From the NCBI GenBank assembly GCA_045504435.1, contig JBEULC010000001.1, positions 1 through 64,000 on the forward strand: a DNA stretch of 64,000 nucleotides, read 5' to 3'. Position 1 is the stretch's first letter. The number at the start of each line of letters is the position of its first letter. Under the pieces are notes generated by a model that saw only the letters and a program-made list of their open reading frames with translations, did no database searches and had not been told where the DNA came from. Below are positions 34,738-44,217 of the stretch, in pieces. Position numbers and translations under genes: made by a program. The DNA is from JBEULC01 sp045504435. Its GTDB lineage: Bacteria > Pseudomonadota > Alphaproteobacteria > WRAU01 > Hepatincolaceae.

Positions 34738-36489
34738 ATGCAAACTAACTTACTAACCAAGCCTTCTTTATACCTTTTTAATTTTTTGCTTCTATTATGT
34801 TTAAGCATTACCTCTTTGTTAGCGGCAAATCAGCAAAATTTAGCCCCTAATTCTAAAAATATTGTGTTAAACTACGTAACCCAAGCACGTCAAGCCAACT
34901 CTTTTTTTGAGTATAAACAGGCTAACAATTTTTATAAAAAAGCCTTAAGTGCAGATAGAAATAATTCTGATATTTTAGAAGAATATCTATTATTTAAAGT
35001 AGGCCAGCAAGAGCTATCAGCAGCAATTGGCTTAGCTCAGCAAATTATTTCAAAATCTCCTGATCATTTTTTAGCAAACCTTATTTCAACTATTAATAGT
35101 ATTAAAAAAGGCAATTTAGAAGAAGCTATTAATAATCTAAATAAAACCAACCCTGATCCTGATTCATTAAGCGGTATTATTTTAACCTTATTAAAAGGAG
35201 GTAATTATTATCGAAGTGATCAAAGCGAAAAATTTGTGGAAATTGCTGAATATTTAAAAGATAGCATTCCAGAAATTTATTATAATGAGATTGCCTTACT
35301 CCGTTTATTAAATGGCAATAAGGAGCAAGCTCAACAAGATTTAGCTTACTTAAATGATAATTATCCTACGGTGGATGGCGTAATGTATTATGCTAAATTG
35401 CTTTATCAGAAAGACAAAGCAGAAGGAATATTTTATTTTAATGAATATTTAAGTGACAACTTTTTAACCCCCAAACAGACCGAAAAATACTTAATAAACC
35501 AAAAACCAATAACGTTAAATTACGTATTTTCTGATGCCATTTATCGCATTGCTTTATTAATGTCTAATGAAATCAATAATACTTATTTAACTTCTGATAG
35601 GTTTATTTTATTAAATGCGGCGTTAATGCTAGATCAGAATAACTCCTTAGCTAAAATTTCTTTGGGCAGCTTTTATGAAGGTATCGGTAATTATGATTTA
35701 GCTATTAAAACTTATAAATCTATTCCAAAAAACAATTTTTATCATCGCTTAATATCTTCACGTATTGTGGAAATTTATAATGAATTAGGAAAGGCCCAAG
35801 AATCGTTAAAGTTCTTACAATCTACAGTACTTATAGATAAGGATAATCCTGTACCATTTTTAGAACAAGGCCACATTCATCATAAAAATAAGGATTACAA
35901 ACAAGCAATTACATCTTATACTAAAGCTTTAACAATTTCTGAGAGCAACAATTATCAATTAGGAATTTGGTTATCTCATTATTTTAGAGGTATTTCTTAT
36001 GATAAATCAGGAAAATGGGATCAAGCAGAGAAAGATTTATTATTTGCGAGCTCAATTAATGATCAAGATCCTTTATTAGTAAATTATCTAGCTTACTCTT
36101 GGATTGATAGGAATTATAATATTGAAAAATCTTTATCAATGCTTGAAAAAGCATTAGATATAGCACCTGATAATGCCAATATTTTAGATAGCTATGCTTG
36201 GGGGCTTTTCAAAATTAAAAAATATGATAAAGCTTTAAGATTTGCTTATCAAGCAGCTTCTTTAAACCCTTATGATGCTACAATCTCTAATCATTTAGGG
36301 GATATCTTGGCTACACTTGGCGAGCCAGCTAAGGCCCTTAGCTATTGGAAATCCTCTTTAAATCTTAGTTCAGATCCTAAAGAGATTTCTGCTATAACCA
36401 AAAAAATTAATGAAACTACGACTAGTTATGTAAGCGCTTCTATAAGCTCTGCTTTTGATAATACCTCTATTAGTAGCCTGATAAATTAG
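34738..36489 (+). CDS. Exported TPR repeat protein
   Basis: A 583-residue protein with an N-terminal signal peptide (about 1-29, ending LLAA). Helical TPR repeats run from about residue 50 to 560; the clearest are near 375-470 (NPVPFLEQGHIHHKNKDYKQ, QAITSYTKALTIS). They mediate protein-protein contacts. A TPR protein directly before ispE is common in alphaproteobacteria and probably assists in envelope assembly or secretion; the exact role is unknown. It is followed by ispE after 50 bp, so they likely form one transcript. Confidence 0.85.
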   Translation: MQTNLLTKPSLYLFNFLLLLCLSITSLLAANQQNLAPNSKNIVLNYVTQARQANSFFEYKQANNFYKKALSADRNNSDILEEYLLFKVGQQELSAAIGLAQQIISKSPDHFLANLISTINSIKKGNLEEAINNLNKTNPDPDSLSGIILTLLKGGNYYRSDQSEKFVEIAEYLKDSIPEIYYNEIALLRLLNGNKEQAQQDLAYLNDNYPTVDGVMYYAKLLYQKDKAEGIFYFNEYLSDNFLTPKQTEKYLINQKPITLNYVFSDAIYRIALLMSNEINNTYLTSDRFILLNAALMLDQNNSLAKISLGSFYEGIGNYDLAIKTYKSIPKNNFYHRLISSRIVEIYNELGKAQESLKFLQSTVLIDKDNPVPFLEQGHIHHKNKDYKQAITSYTKALTISESNNYQLGIWLSHYFRGISYDKSGKWDQAEKDLLFASSINDQDPLLVNYLAYSWIDRNYNIEKSLSMLEKALDIAPDNANILDSYAWGLFKIKKYDKALRFAYQAASLNPYDATISNHLGDILATLGEPAKALSYWKSSLNLSSDPKEISAITKKINETTTSYVSASISSAFDNTSISSLIN

Positions 36490-36539
36490 CCTAATTATCA
36501 TTTAAAAATATATAATTTAATCCTTTACTATAAATAATT

Positions 36540-37484
36540 ATGGTAAGGGATTATTGCAAGAGAGCTAGTTTGCAAGTAAGTTATAAAGCTAAGGCTAAAA
36601 TTAATCTTTTTTTAAAAGTTTTAGATAAATTACCCAATAATTATCATGATCTTCAAAGTTTAGTAGCTTTTGCTGAAGTTTATGATTATTTGGAATTTTC
36701 TTATAGTGATATTAATATTATGGAAAGCTCTGGGAGATTTGCTAACTTATTACCTAAAGATAATAGTAATTTGATTTTTAAGGTTTTATCCTACTTTCAA
36801 GAGTTTTTTTTAATTAAGCAAAATGTAAAGATCTACTTAACTAAAAATTTACCTATAGGTGGAGGAATTGGAGGAGGATCTTCTGATTGTGCTATGACTA
36901 TCTTGGCTCTTAATAAATTATTTAAATTAAACCTAACCTTTACTGATCTTTTAAAGATTGCTATAAAATTTGGTGCTGATGTCCCGATGTGTTTGTACCA
37001 AATTCATCAACAACAGGCCTTATTTATCCAAGGAGTTGGTGAAAAAATTCAACCCTTTAACTTAATTAGAAAATTCCCTATTCTTTTGATTACTCCCCTC
37101 CAACCAGTTTCAACGGGCTTATGTTTTAATAAATTTGATGAACTTAAAAATAAGATCTTAAACTCTGATAAATTTAATTCTACTATGCCAACCTCATTCA
37201 TAGAACCTATAAAATATAGTGATATTCCTTATAACGAGGATTTATTCTTAGATTTTATTAATTTACAATCTAATGATCTTACAGCTTCGGCCTGTTTTTT
37301 TGTGCCCGTAATAAAAGAAATTTTAGATCAGCTAGCAGCAACTAAGCCTTTAGTGCATAAAATGAGCGGCAGCGGTAGTACATGCTTTGCAATTTATAAC
37401 AATTTGGATCAAGCCCAACAGGCATTTTTGGCATTAAAAAAGATATTTCCTGGTTTTTATAAGGTAGTAAGCCAGCTTAATTAG
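36540..37484 (+). CDS. ispE: 4-diphosphocytidyl-2-C-methyl-D-erythritol kinase
   Basis: GHMP kinase of the MEP pathway, which makes isopentenyl diphosphate for ubiquinone and undecaprenyl lipids. The N-terminal AKAKINLFLKVL and the glycine-rich ATP loop LPIGGGIGGGSSDCAM near residue 106 are diagnostic, and KMSGSGSTCFAI near residue 277 is the GHMP C-terminal motif. Length 314 is slightly above normal. The frame begins at ATG 36540, but a TTG at 36570 with GAGAG upstream would remove ten residues of no obvious use. Confidence 0.93.
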   Translation: MVRDYCKRASLQVSYKAKAKINLFLKVLDKLPNNYHDLQSLVAFAEVYDYLEFSYSDINIMESSGRFANLLPKDNSNLIFKVLSYFQEFFLIKQNVKIYLTKNLPIGGGIGGGSSDCAMTILALNKLFKLNLTFTDLLKIAIKFGADVPMCLYQIHQQQALFIQGVGEKIQPFNLIRKFPILLITPLQPVSTGLCFNKFDELKNKILNSDKFNSTMPTSFIEPIKYSDIPYNEDLFLDFINLQSNDLTASACFFVPVIKEILDQLAATKPLVHKMSGSGSTCFAIYNNLDQAQQAFLALKKIFPGFYKVVSQLN

Positions 37485-37520
37485 TTCAATTAAATTAGAA
37501 AAGCTTATAAAAAAGTTTAT

Positions 37521-38966
37521 TTAGCGTTGCCAAAATTTTAGATTAAATAATACCACTACTCCTAATATGTCTAACCTCCCTAAAATCATTGCCGCGCTAA
37601 GTGTCCATTTGCCTAAATCAGATATTCCAGAAAAATTGCCATAATATCCTAGATCCTCATTTAATCCTACGCTCACGTTAGCTAAAGAACTGCCGGCAAT
37701 GCTAAAGGCAGCAATAAAATCTACTCCCAAAGCAGATAAAATCAAGGCTACTATAATTAAAGCGATAAAAAATATAAAAAAGTAAGCAAATATAGCAAAA
37801 ACAAAATCTTCCTTTAACATGTTACGGTTATAAATGGGAATAGAAATATGTTTTTTTAGAAACAATTTTTCTATAGAATGTTTAATTAAAATATAGGCAA
37901 CTTGAATCCTAAATATCTTAACTCCTGATGCGGTTGACCCATGACACCCACCTATAATCATGATTAAAAATCCCACTATAGAAAACAAGGCGCCAAACCT
38001 TGAAGGGTCCATAAAGGTGAAGCCTGCACCTGTAAGGTTAGCAATAATGGAAAATGCTGCGTATCTTAAAGCCACAAAAATGTTAAAGCCATTATTAAAA
38101 GTTAACCATAAAGTAGCCAATATAATTAAAATTAAGATTAATTTAATATATCCCCTAACCTCTGCATCTTGCAAAAGCGTTTTGCGTCTTAAAAAAAACA
38201 AATAGTATAGTAAAATATAAGGCAATCCTCCAATAAACATAGCTAATAGTAAAATAAATTCTGCCATAGGATTATCAACCCAACTATTAAATCCAGCTTT
38301 ATTTATAAATCCTGTAGTGGATATGGCGCTAAAACTATGAATAGTAGCCTCAAAAAGATCTAATTTAGCAATAAAAACTAGCATAAATATTGTGATAACT
38401 GTGATCATGATATAAACGATGCTAATCCCAAAAATAATTTTTTTTATTTTTTCACTAAATAAGGACGCAGAATCTAAATTAAACATTTTTTGCATTCCCC
38501 CAATTACTGAGCCCAAAAGCAAACTGGTAATAATAATGGCTAAGCCTCCACTCCATTGTAAAGAAGCACGGTAAAAATGCATTCCTAAAGATAAATCTTC
38601 TAAATTTACAATAGTAGTTGAACCTGTAGTAGTAATGGCAGACATTGCCTCGAAATAAGAATCAGCATAATCTAGATTTACATAGCTAAATTTGAAAGGT
38701 AAGGCCAGTACCCCTGCAAGAATTACCCAAGACAAGAAAATTAAAATTAATAAATCTTTTTTTGAAAAATTTTTATTATTAAAACTGTTATTAGCTAAAA
38801 ATCCTAATACTCCCATAAAAAATACTATTAAAAATAATAAGAAGAACACAAATTTATTAGTTTTCAAGGTAAAATAATCAATTAGTCCTGGCAAAATAAT
38901 AAGCACAGCACTAAAGGCTACTAAAGAACCCAACCAGGATAAAATCAATCTGTAATTAATGTCCAT
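37521..38966 (-). CDS. trkH: Potassium uptake protein TrkH (copy 2)
   Basis: Inner-membrane K+ translocating subunit of the TrkAH-type system. It has four pore-loop repeats: ITTTGSTTI near residue 115, SAISTTGFI near 215, NLTGAGFTF near 318 and a divergent fourth loop, ANVSVGLN. Its 481 residues with about ten helices are normal. It starts 6 bp after the homologous gene at 38973-40427 on the same strand, so the pair reflects a tandem duplication. TrkA, the NAD-binding partner, is not in this window. Confidence 0.92.
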   Translation of the reverse strand: MDINYRLILSWLGSLVAFSAVLIILPGLIDYFTLKTNKFVFFLLFLIVFFMGVLGFLANNSFNNKNFSKKDLLILIFLSWVILAGVLALPFKFSYVNLDYADSYFEAMSAITTTGSTTIVNLEDLSLGMHFYRASLQWSGGLAIIITSLLLGSVIGGMQKMFNLDSASLFSEKIKKIIFGISIVYIMITVITIFMLVFIAKLDLFEATIHSFSAISTTGFINKAGFNSWVDNPMAEFILLLAMFIGGLPYILLYYLFFLRRKTLLQDAEVRGYIKLILILIILATLWLTFNNGFNIFVALRYAAFSIIANLTGAGFTFMDPSRFGALFSIVGFLIMIIGGCHGSTASGVKIFRIQVAYILIKHSIEKLFLKKHISIPIYNRNMLKEDFVFAIFAYFFIFFIALIIVALILSALGVDFIAAFSIAGSSLANVSVGLNEDLGYYGNFSGISDLGKWTLSAAMILGRLDILGVVVLFNLKFWQR

Positions 38967-38972
38967 TTAAAC

Positions 38973-40427
38973 CTAATTTTTCCAAAATCTTCTAGTAAAA
39001 ATTACTAGCACCACTAAAATTTCTAGCCTACCTAATAACATTAAAGAAATTAATGTCCATTTTCCTAAATCAGGAATCATGAAATAATTACCTGAAGGAC
39101 CTACTAATGGCCCAATTCCTGGCCCCGTATTACTTAAAGTAGCAATAGATGCGGATATAGCCGTAGAAAGATCTAAATTTAAAGCAGTTAATATTACAGA
39201 AGAAAAGGCTAAACAAATAAAATATAAACTACAATAAGTAAAAATACTAACCGCAATGTCATAGCTTACTACTCTTTTATTATATAAAATAACGTTAGGA
39301 GTTTTTTGCAAAAATATTTTGCGTAACATAAAAGCACATATGGCATAAGCAACTTGTATTCTATAAATCTTAAGGCCAGCAGATTTTGAACCTGAACAAC
39401 TCCCTATAGTCATTGCAATAACCAATAAAACGCTAGAAAAACCTCCCCATAAGGAATAATCTGCCGTGGTGAGTCCCGTACCTGTGATTAAGCTAATAGC
39501 TGTAAAAATTCCATAACGGCTTGCTTGAGAAAAATCTATACCATTATTAAGATAAAGCCAAGCTATTAACAAAATGATAATAATTAATACAAGCTTTATA
39601 TACCCCCTTACCTGATGATCTTTAAAGATAGTACCTTTTCTTAAAAAAATTAGATAATAAAGTAATATGTAAGGCAATCCTCCGCTAAACATAGCTAAAC
39701 TTATAATAATTTCTGCAGAAATGCTATTAAATTCTAGTAATGAGGAATTTTTGTTAGAAAAGCCAGTAGTTGAAACAGCTGAAAAAGCATGGACCAGTGC
39801 ATCAAAAAAATTAAAATTAGAGATAAACAATAAAGTAAATAAAGTTAAAAGGCTAATAAGAATATAAACCACGATAATACCAATAGCCATCCTTTTAGCT
39901 TTATCAAAAGCGCTATCAAAACTATCAAAGGATTCTACTTTAAATATTTGCATTCCTGGCTGCATAGATGGAATTAATACCATGCCAGTTACAATTATCC
40001 CAATTCCCCCTATCCATCCCATAAATATTCGCCAAAAATTAAGGCCATAAGATAATTGGCTTAAATCTTCTAGTGTTGTGGCTCCTGTGGTAGTTAAACC
40101 TGACATTACCTCAAAATAAGCATCTGTATAGCTTAAGTTTAAATAACTGAATTTAAAAGGCAAGGCACAAACAGCTGCTAATACTATCCAAGATAATACT
40201 GTTAATAAAAATCCTTCTTTAAGAGAAAGCGGTACTTTATACTCATTTTTATTAGCAAAAGCTAAAGAAAAACCTATAAAGGTTACTATTAAAGAAAGGA
40301 AAAAAAAAGTTTCAAAGCCCTTCTGATTGGTTATATAATCAATTATGGCAGGAACTATCATTGCTCCACCACTTGAGGCTATTAAATATCCTAATAAAGA
40401 GACTACTAAACGAAAATTTACATTCAT
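38973..40427 (-). CDS. trkH: Potassium uptake protein TrkH (copy 1)
   Basis: First gene of the tandem trkH pair. It has the four filter loops GLTTTGATTL, SAVSTTGFSN, ITGTGLTTA and ATLSNTGPGIG, a normal set, and 484 residues. Similar throughout to its neighbour (shared FDALVHAFSA/FEATIHSFSA and FSGGLPYILLYYL/IGGLPYILLYYL), but clearly diverged, so the duplication is old. It may differ in affinity or heterodimerise with copy 2. Confidence 0.93.
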   Translation of the reverse strand: MNVNFRLVVSLLGYLIASSGGAMIVPAIIDYITNQKGFETFFFLSLIVTFIGFSLAFANKNEYKVPLSLKEGFLLTVLSWIVLAAVCALPFKFSYLNLSYTDAYFEVMSGLTTTGATTLEDLSQLSYGLNFWRIFMGWIGGIGIIVTGMVLIPSMQPGMQIFKVESFDSFDSAFDKAKRMAIGIIVVYILISLLTLFTLLFISNFNFFDALVHAFSAVSTTGFSNKNSSLLEFNSISAEIIISLAMFSGGLPYILLYYLIFLRKGTIFKDHQVRGYIKLVLIIIILLIAWLYLNNGIDFSQASRYGIFTAISLITGTGLTTADYSLWGGFSSVLLVIAMTIGSCSGSKSAGLKIYRIQVAYAICAFMLRKIFLQKTPNVILYNKRVVSYDIAVSIFTYCSLYFICLAFSSVILTALNLDLSTAISASIATLSNTGPGIGPLVGPSGNYFMIPDLGKWTLISLMLLGRLEILVVLVIFTRRFWKN

Positions 40428-40542
40428 TGATAATTTATAAATTTATTGTGCATTTATAGATATTACCATTTTTTAAATGCTACTTACCGCGAAATTAACA
40501 TAGATAATTTAATATGTATTCTATATAATTGTATTTTTAACC

Positions 40543-40580
40543 ATTTTTATTTGGATACATTTTTATTTGGATACATTTTT
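40543..40580 (+). repeat. 16-bp tandem repeat ahead of the orphan gene
   Basis: ATTTTTATTTGGATAC occurs twice in tandem at 40543-40558 and 40559-40574, followed by a partial third copy (ATTTTTAT) that runs into the ATG at 40586. Exact tandem copies directly in the translation-initiation region are unusual; they could be a phase-variable or regulator site. Confidence 0.75.
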
Positions 40581-40585
40581 ATAAA

Positions 40586-41095
40586 ATGACTATAAAAAAC
40601 ATATTACATCATAAAAATTTTAAATTTTTAGCCTTTACATTAGGTAGCGGCAGTGCACTAATAATAATTACATTAGTCTATTTATTTTCTAATTTAAATA
40701 GTTTTAACATTACAAAAAATAGGCTAATCCTTATTGAGCTTACTCGTATAAGTTATAAAAAAAGTATAACTTGGGAGAAAAAAGGTAATATTTTAATTGG
40801 TAACTTAATTTTAAAAAATGGTAGTCAAATCCAATACCAATTAAGTTCTAAAGAAATTTCTTATCAATTACAATTGTTAAAAAATCATAAAGATATTAAT
40901 TTGTTACCTTGTATGGATCTTTTGCCTTTATTAAATAAAAAACAATTAAAAAATATTTATAATATTTTGTTTAAAGGTAGTAATTTTTCCTCTCCTCAGG
41001 AATTAATTAAACTTAATGATAGTTTATTTCTTGGTTATGAGTATGAAGAAGATGATACCCTTATCAAAATATCTTGTAGAATTTTTTATGATTAA
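40586..41095 (+). CDS. Membrane-anchored protein, unknown
   Basis: A 169-residue protein with one hydrophobic segment (about 14-36) near a short basic N-terminus, followed by a mostly polar domain with strands such as NILIGNLILKNGSQIQYQL and a C-terminal acidic EYEEDD. It looks like a single-span inner-membrane protein with a periplasmic domain. I recognise no family. It has no Shine-Dalgarno but a 16-bp tandem repeat in its leader. Neighbours (trkH, gtrA) do not suggest a role. Confidence 0.5.
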   Translation: MTIKNILHHKNFKFLAFTLGSGSALIIITLVYLFSNLNSFNITKNRLILIELTRISYKKSITWEKKGNILIGNLILKNGSQIQYQLSSKEISYQLQLLKNHKDINLLPCMDLLPLLNKKQLKNIYNILFKGSNFSSPQELIKLNDSLFLGYEYEEDDTLIKISCRIFYD

Positions 41096-41193
41096 ACCAC
41101 TTATTAACTATTAATCTTTTATCCTTTAAGAGTAAATAATTTATCACGCTATTTACCAATATAAATTTTATTAATATTTATAAGGCTATTATA

Positions 41194-41349
41194 ATGTCTA
41201 GCAATTCCCCATCATTTTCTTTAAGCCAATATGCTACTATTATCAAGCAAACCCCTAATCAAACCGATAACAAAGTTTATTTAGAAAGTATGATTCAAAA
41301 AATCAAAGCTAACAATAAACCTTTAATTTCTGCTAAAAAAGTAAAATAA
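41194..41349 (+). CDS. Small hypothetical protein, 51 residues
   Basis: An ATG-initiated frame with AAGG about 10 nt upstream. The 51-residue product is polar and Ser/Lys/Asn-rich (MSSNSPSFSLSQYATIIK...), with no membrane segment. It may be a real small gene or chance; it lies in the 528-bp gap between the orphan gene and gtrA. Confidence 0.3.
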   Translation: MSSNSPSFSLSQYATIIKQTPNQTDNKVYLESMIQKIKANNKPLISAKKVK

Positions 41350-41491
41350 AGTAATCCCTAAAGCTCACTTTTATTATCTTAACTATAAAATTGCTAAAGA
41401 CAATTATCATTCTTGGTTCTTTAGCATAAAATGAGATTGCTATATGGCTTGTAGATACTATTAAAGTTTAAAAAAGCAGCAAGTGGTATTT

Positions 41492-41526
41492 AAAGCAATA
41501 TGATATTAATTGTATTGCTTTTTTTG
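41492..41526 (+). terminator. Intrinsic terminator
   Basis: AAAGCAATA (41492-41500) pairs with TATTGCTTT (41513-41521) and is followed by a run of T on the plus strand. It ends transcripts from the orphan region; the 41.2-kb frame lies just upstream. Confidence 0.75.
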
Positions 41527-41573
41527 CCTTAAATTATGTAAATAATATTATAAGTATATTATAATATTAAGAT

Positions 41574-41600
41574 AACTTATAAAGTTTTATTTTATAAGTT
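41574..41600 (+). promoter_or_regulatory. Inverted repeat upstream of the GtrA-family gene
   Basis: AACTTATAAA (41574-41583) and TTTATAAGTT (41591-41600) form a 10-bp perfect stem with a 7-nt loop 24 bp before the GTG start at 41624. It may be an operator or leader hairpin; promoter elements cannot be assigned. Confidence 0.35.
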
Positions 41601-41623
41601 AAATCATTAAATTAAGGTTTAAA

Positions 41624-42058
41624 GTGGTTACCTATAAAGCAAAAAAGTTACTTTTTCAGTTTACTAAATTTTATACCACGGGCCTAATAGGCAATATTGT
41701 GAACTATAGTATATTTTATTTGCTGTTAAAAGTATTTGGAGTTAATTACTTAGTAGCTTCAACCTGTGGCTTTGTTTTAGCAGTTTTGGCAGGCTACCCT
41801 TTAGATATGATTTGGACTTTTGAAAGAGCAAGAAGAATGGATTTAATCAGCTTAGTTCAATATTTTTCTGTTTACATTGGCTCTTTGATTCTTGGTCTTA
41901 TTTTGTTAACTATTGCGGTTGAAATATTAAATATGAACATCCCAATAGCTAATCTCATTATAATTATTTTACTTCCCATAACTGATTTTTTAGCTGTAAG
42001 TTATGTGGTTAAAAGGGGAAAAAAATCTGTAAAATCTGTGGTGCCTTTAAAGCAATAA
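41624..42058 (+). CDS. GtrA-like multi-pass membrane protein
   Basis: A 144-residue, four-helix membrane protein of the GtrA family, which moves lipid-linked sugars or helps surface-polysaccharide and teichoic-acid synthesis in homologues. The family pattern is TKFYTTGLIGNIVNYSIFYL at the N-terminus, then ASTCGFVLAVLAGYPLDMIW. GTG start with an AAGG sequence upstream. The gene is not beside glycosyltransferases here, so its substrate is unclear. Confidence 0.8.
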   Translation: MVTYKAKKLLFQFTKFYTTGLIGNIVNYSIFYLLLKVFGVNYLVASTCGFVLAVLAGYPLDMIWTFERARRMDLISLVQYFSVYIGSLILGLILLTIAVEILNMNIPIANLIIIILLPITDFLAVSYVVKRGKKSVKSVVPLKQ

Positions 42059-42254
42059 TTGCTTTAAGGAAAATTATAGCTTATCAAGTAATGAATTAAA
42101 TAAAAATAAATATTAGATAGGTTGAGAATAAATTAGTTAGTTAGAAAAATTATGATTAAAGAATGATAAAAGAGCGCTTTTTACTTGCGCACCTAATTAC
42201 CTAATCAGCTAACTAAGGCTCAACTATAATGATTTAAATTTAATGTCTATTTAA

Positions 42255-42329
42255 TGGCTGGGGCGGAAGGATTCGAACCCACGAATGGCTGGATCAAAAC
42301 CAGCTGCCTTACCACTTGGCGACGCCCCA
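42255..42329 (-). tRNA. tRNA-Gln (anticodon TTG)
   Basis: The minus strand folds as a tRNA with acceptor stem TGGGGCG/CGCCCCA, anticodon loop TTTTGAT with anticodon TTG, T loop TTCGAAT and encoded CCA (75 nt with CCA). Confidence 0.95.
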
Positions 42330-42337
42330 TTAAACAA

Positions 42338-42374
42338 AATAAAAAATAAGAGTGATTTCAGCAAACTCTTATTT
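42338..42374 (-). terminator. Intrinsic terminator of the ABC-2 permease gene
   Basis: AAATAAGAGT (42344-42353) pairs with ACTCTTATTT (42365-42374). On the minus strand the stem is followed by TTTATTTTG, a good U tract. It lies 77 bp after the stop of the permease at 42451 and before the tRNA-Gln gene. Confidence 0.8.
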
Positions 42375-42450
42375 AAAAGAATTCTAATAAAAATTTAATA
42401 TAATATCAAGCTAAATTAGAAGGTTTAAATTAAAAAATAGTCTTATCTAA

Positions 42451-43254
42451 TTAGTTCTTAACTTTATAGCCTGTATGCCACATGGTGAAAGCTACGGAAT
42501 AGCAAATTATATTACAAGCTAGCAAAACTAATATTCCTATTTTAATATTACCATCACTAACTCCTATAAAAGAGTATCTAAAGCCATCAATCATATAAAA
42601 GAAAGGGTTATAATGAGAAAAGTTTTGTACCATGCTTGGAAGTTTATTAATTGAATAAAACGTGCCTGATAAAAAGGAAAAAGGCGTTACCACCAATGTA
42701 GTAAAATTAGCAATTTGATCAAATTTTGCACAAAGAATACCTCCAATAATTCCTAATAAGCCCAATAAGGCTGAGGCTGAAATTACAAAATAAAGCATCA
42801 AAAATATATTATGAAATTTTAAAGGTGAAAAAATCATAATATAAAGCATAATTATAATAGCTATTAATACTCCTCTTGTGATTGCTCCTAATAAATAGCC
42901 TAAAATGATCTGATTAGTGCTTAAAGGTGCCATCATCAAATCTATTAAATTTCCACTGATTTTAGATATAATAATTGAGCTTGAGGTATTACTAAAAGCA
43001 TTTTGAATCACTGCCATCATAATTAAGCCAGGAGCTAAAAATTGCACATAAGTGTGTTGGGCTGAACTATGGTAAGGTCCTACGGAAATCACAAAAACTA
43101 AGAGATATAAAGAGGTGGTTACCAGGGGAGAAAACACCGTTTGTCCCCATACCTTTAAAAATCTTTTTACTTCTTTAGAATAAAAACTATAAAGGCTAAT
43201 CCAATAGTTATTTTTTTGGCTTACCCTATCATTTAAAATGATTTCTTTTTCCAT
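42451..43254 (-). CDS. ABC-2 type transporter permease
   Basis: A 267-residue permease with six membrane helices and the ABC-2 signature between APLSTNQIILGYLLG (residue 112) and FLSGTFYSINKLP (residue 194). Related proteins (YadH, NodJ, drug/LPS exporters) export lipids, polysaccharide or drugs. No ATPase lies next to it, so it must use one from elsewhere. It is divergent from recX. Confidence 0.85.
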   Translation of the reverse strand: MEKEIILNDRVSQKNNYWISLYSFYSKEVKRFLKVWGQTVFSPLVTTSLYLLVFVISVGPYHSSAQHTYVQFLAPGLIMMAVIQNAFSNTSSSIIISKISGNLIDLMMAPLSTNQIILGYLLGAITRGVLIAIIIMLYIMIFSPLKFHNIFLMLYFVISASALLGLLGIIGGILCAKFDQIANFTTLVVTPFSFLSGTFYSINKLPSMVQNFSHYNPFFYMIDGFRYSFIGVSDGNIKIGILVLLACNIICYSVAFTMWHTGYKVKN

Positions 43255-43320
43255 TGACCTACTTTAGCTGTATGATTAACTTATATTAAATAACAATATT
43301 TATTATTATATTTAAATATT

Positions 43321-44172
43321 ATGCAAAATACAAAAAATTATTTTTCTTCGGATTTGCAAAACTTCTTTAAAAGACTTGCTTTGCGATATTTGGGGCGCTA
43401 TAGTTCGTCCTCGCAAAATCTTAAGGATTACCTTTTTAAAAAAGCTTCTAAAGTATTTAAAGAGCAAATTAATCAAGAAGATCCTAAGCAAGCACAAAAA
43501 ATCTTAGAAGAAATTAATAAGGTTATACTTTTTTTACAAAATTTAGGTTATCTTAATGATGAAAACTATGCCAAAAACAAAATAAAAAATCTATCTAGTA
43601 AAGGAAAATCTAACTTTTTAATCACATCTCAGCTTAGACAGAAAGGTGTTGATAAAACTACTATAGAAAAATCCTTAGCCCCCCTTGATATAGATCTTCT
43701 AGAGATGCTTAGCGCTTATAATTTTATTAAAAAGAAAAATTATGGAGCTTTTAGGAATCAAGAAAAGGAAATTGCTAAATTTACTAATAAAGCCCTTAGT
43801 AAAGCTTATAAAACACACCGTAAAAAGCAAATCAAACAGCTCAAATTTGCCAAAACACTTGCTCTTGACAATTTTAATCATGATTTTCCAAATATGGATA
43901 ATCAAAATGAGAATAATCAATGTTATGAAAGCTTGCATGATTTTCTACCAGAAGAATTTATAGGTAATCAATCAGATGATATTTCTACTATTACAAAAAA
44001 AACTGAAAATAATATTTTAAAACAAATAATTAATAAAGAAGCTGCTGCCATGTATAACAATGGATTTTCTTATGATATAATCACTTATATTCTTAATTTA
44101 AAGCCGGGAGAATTAGAAGAATTTGAAAATGAAAACAAATATCAAAAGCTCAAAGATCAATTGGATAGTTAA
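43321..44172 (+). CDS. recX: RecX-family regulator of RecA
   Basis: A 283-residue protein with the RecX helical repeats: LALRYLGRYSSSSQNLKDYL near residue 19, VILFLQNLGYLNDENYAK, then SNFLITSQLRQKGVDKTTIE. RecX limits RecA filament growth. A long Asn/Lys/Glu-rich C-terminal half (about 145-283) has no recognised domain and exceeds the usual 150-200 residues. No clear Shine-Dalgarno before the ATG. Divergent from the permease; DivL-like gene follows after 45 bp. Confidence 0.8.
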   Translation: MQNTKNYFSSDLQNFFKRLALRYLGRYSSSSQNLKDYLFKKASKVFKEQINQEDPKQAQKILEEINKVILFLQNLGYLNDENYAKNKIKNLSSKGKSNFLITSQLRQKGVDKTTIEKSLAPLDIDLLEMLSAYNFIKKKNYGAFRNQEKEIAKFTNKALSKAYKTHRKKQIKQLKFAKTLALDNFNHDFPNMDNQNENNQCYESLHDFLPEEFIGNQSDDISTITKKTENNILKQIINKEAAAMYNNGFSYDIITYILNLKPGELEEFENENKYQKLKDQLDS

Positions 44173-44217
44173 ATATACTTGGGTTTTTAAAAAAACTCAT
44201 TGGGATAAAATCCAATA

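Noticed and set aside
43699..43963. Overlapping frames on both strands within recX
   Set aside because: Alternative readings of the Asn/Lys-rich tail of recX, without their own signals.
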